Positions 10,588 to 11,104 of a DNA stretch of 11,104 bases are shown here, piece after piece. Both the position numbers and the translations under genes were made by a program. The stretch comes from Rickettsiales bacterium. Its GTDB lineage: Bacteria; Pseudomonadota; Alphaproteobacteria; Rs-D84. Where the stretch lies: NCBI GenBank assembly GCA_031263295.1, contig JAISGC010000059.1, forward strand, positions 1 to 11,104. Reading direction: 5' to 3'. Positions within the stretch are counted from its first letter, which is position 1, and each line of letters begins with the position of its first letter. The notes under the pieces are model-generated. The model worked only from the letters and a program-made list of their open reading frames with translations, searched no databases and was not told the origin of the DNA.

Positions 10588-11104
10588 ATGCCGCAATCAA
10601 CAGACATAAAACTTTTTGAGAACCAGAACATCCGCTCGCTTTGGGATGAGACGGCCGAGAAATGGTATTTCGCAATTACGGATATTGTAGGAGTTTTAAC
10701 TGATAGTCCGAATCCGCGCAAATATTGGAGCGTGCTTAAAACCCGCCTGAAAGCCGAAGGTTCCGAGTTGACTACAAAGTGTAGTCAACTGAAAATGCAG
10801 GCCGCGGACGGCAAGTCTTATCTGACCGATGTCGGCGATACAGAACAAATATTCAGAATAATCCAATCCGTCCCTTCGCCAAAAGCCGAACCATTCAAGC
10901 TCTGGCTGGCCAAGGTCGGCAGCGATCGCATCGATGAAATGGCCGACCCGGAAATGGGAATCGCGCGCGCGCTCGACTATTACAAGCGCCTCGGCTACTC
11001 CGACGGCTGGATTATGCAGCGTCTGAAATCCATCGAAATCCGAAAGGATCTGACCAACGAATGGGAGCGCGGCGGGCATTCAGCGCGGTGTTCCCCTCCT
11101 TTGG
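10588..11104 (+). CDS. Bro-N domain protein, DinD/antirepressor-like (runs off the window)
   Basis: 172 codons are visible. The Bro-N domain is clear: IKLFENQNIRSLWDETAEKW (residues 7-26), FAITDIVGVLTDSPNPRKYW (28-47), LKTRLKAEGSEL, then AADGKSYLTDVGDTEQIFRI and IQSVPSPKAEPFKLWLAKVG. It continues with ERIDE-like RIDEMADPEMGIARALDYYK and KSIEIRKDLTNEW, typical of the DinD-like type. These domains bind DNA in phage antirepressors and related bacterial proteins; the target here is unknown. The ribosome binding site GCGGGAGA precedes ATG 10588, and a -10 TATAAT (10562-10567) overlaps the upstream terminator tail. Past residue about 162 the frame (HSARCSPPL) stops resembling the family, whereas another frame reads GIQRGV, so a frameshift or repeat insertion near 11070 is possible. 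Confidence 0.85.
   Translation, partial: MPQSTDIKLFENQNIRSLWDETAEKWYFAITDIVGVLTDSPNPRKYWSVLKTRLKAEGSELTTKCSQLKMQAADGKSYLTDVGDTEQIFRIIQSVPSPKAEPFKLWLAKVGSDRIDEMADPEMGIARALDYYKRLGYSDGWIMQRLKSIEIRKDLTNEWERGGHSARCSPPL
10766..10790. repeat. Perfect 11-bp palindrome inside the Bro-N gene
   Basis: AGTTGACTACA (10766-10776) and TGTAGTCAACT (10780-10790) are perfect inverted copies with an AAG centre. They encode ELTTKCSQL, a region that is conserved in the family. It has the form of an operator for a dimeric DNA-binding protein, possibly the gene's own product. Confidence 0.55.

Overview
The window looks like chromosomal DNA of an alphaproteobacterium. The S6, S18 and L9 sequences and the rpsF-rpsR-rplI order fit that class. 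Large, GC-rich, cysteine-rich secreted proteins and a heavy load of intergenic palindromes suggest an uncultured, possibly host-associated lineage. That finer placement is inference only.

Layout. 1-1087 (minus strand): the ribosomal operon rpsF-rpsR-rplI, with rplI cut by the window start, driven by a clear promoter at 1145-1173. 1263-2920: small accessory genes, namely a doubtful 58-aa minus-strand ORF, a DUF2798-like membrane protein, a putative structured RNA with its own promoter and terminator, an 88-aa protein of unknown function, and a PemK/MazF-family toxin-like gene behind a strong promoter and a foldable leader. 2921-3199 (minus strand): two tRNA-Leu copies sharing 65 bp. One is split by an insertion of about 88 bp; the other is intact and has the unusual anticodon AAG. 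3282-4832: an outer-membrane beta-barrel protein whose signal peptide is partly encoded by a palindromic repeat. 4912-5298: a GIY-YIG nuclease gene between hairpins and a 190-bp nested palindrome. 5704-8610: a 968-aa exported Ala-rich, Cys-rich protein. 8617-9533: a repeat field enclosing a DUF559 nuclease gene. 9678-10511: a second Cys-rich exported protein. 10588-end: a Bro-N (DinD/antirepressor-like) gene that runs off the window.

The most notable structures are these. (1) Two unrelated small nuclease genes (GIY-YIG and DUF559) each sit inside their own palindromic repeat family; the DUF559 gene is bounded by perfect 15-bp inverted repeats, like a small mobile cassette. (2) The two Cys-rich secreted proteins share a 41-bp upstream block with a 17-A tract and promoters of identical geometry, so they are probably co-regulated. 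That alignment implies an AUA start codon for the second gene. (3) Three palindromes have arms built of short tandem repeats, different in sequence but alike in design. (4) There is a disrupted tRNA-Leu copy and an A34 tRNA-Leu. No CRISPR array, transposase, integrase or rRNA was seen.
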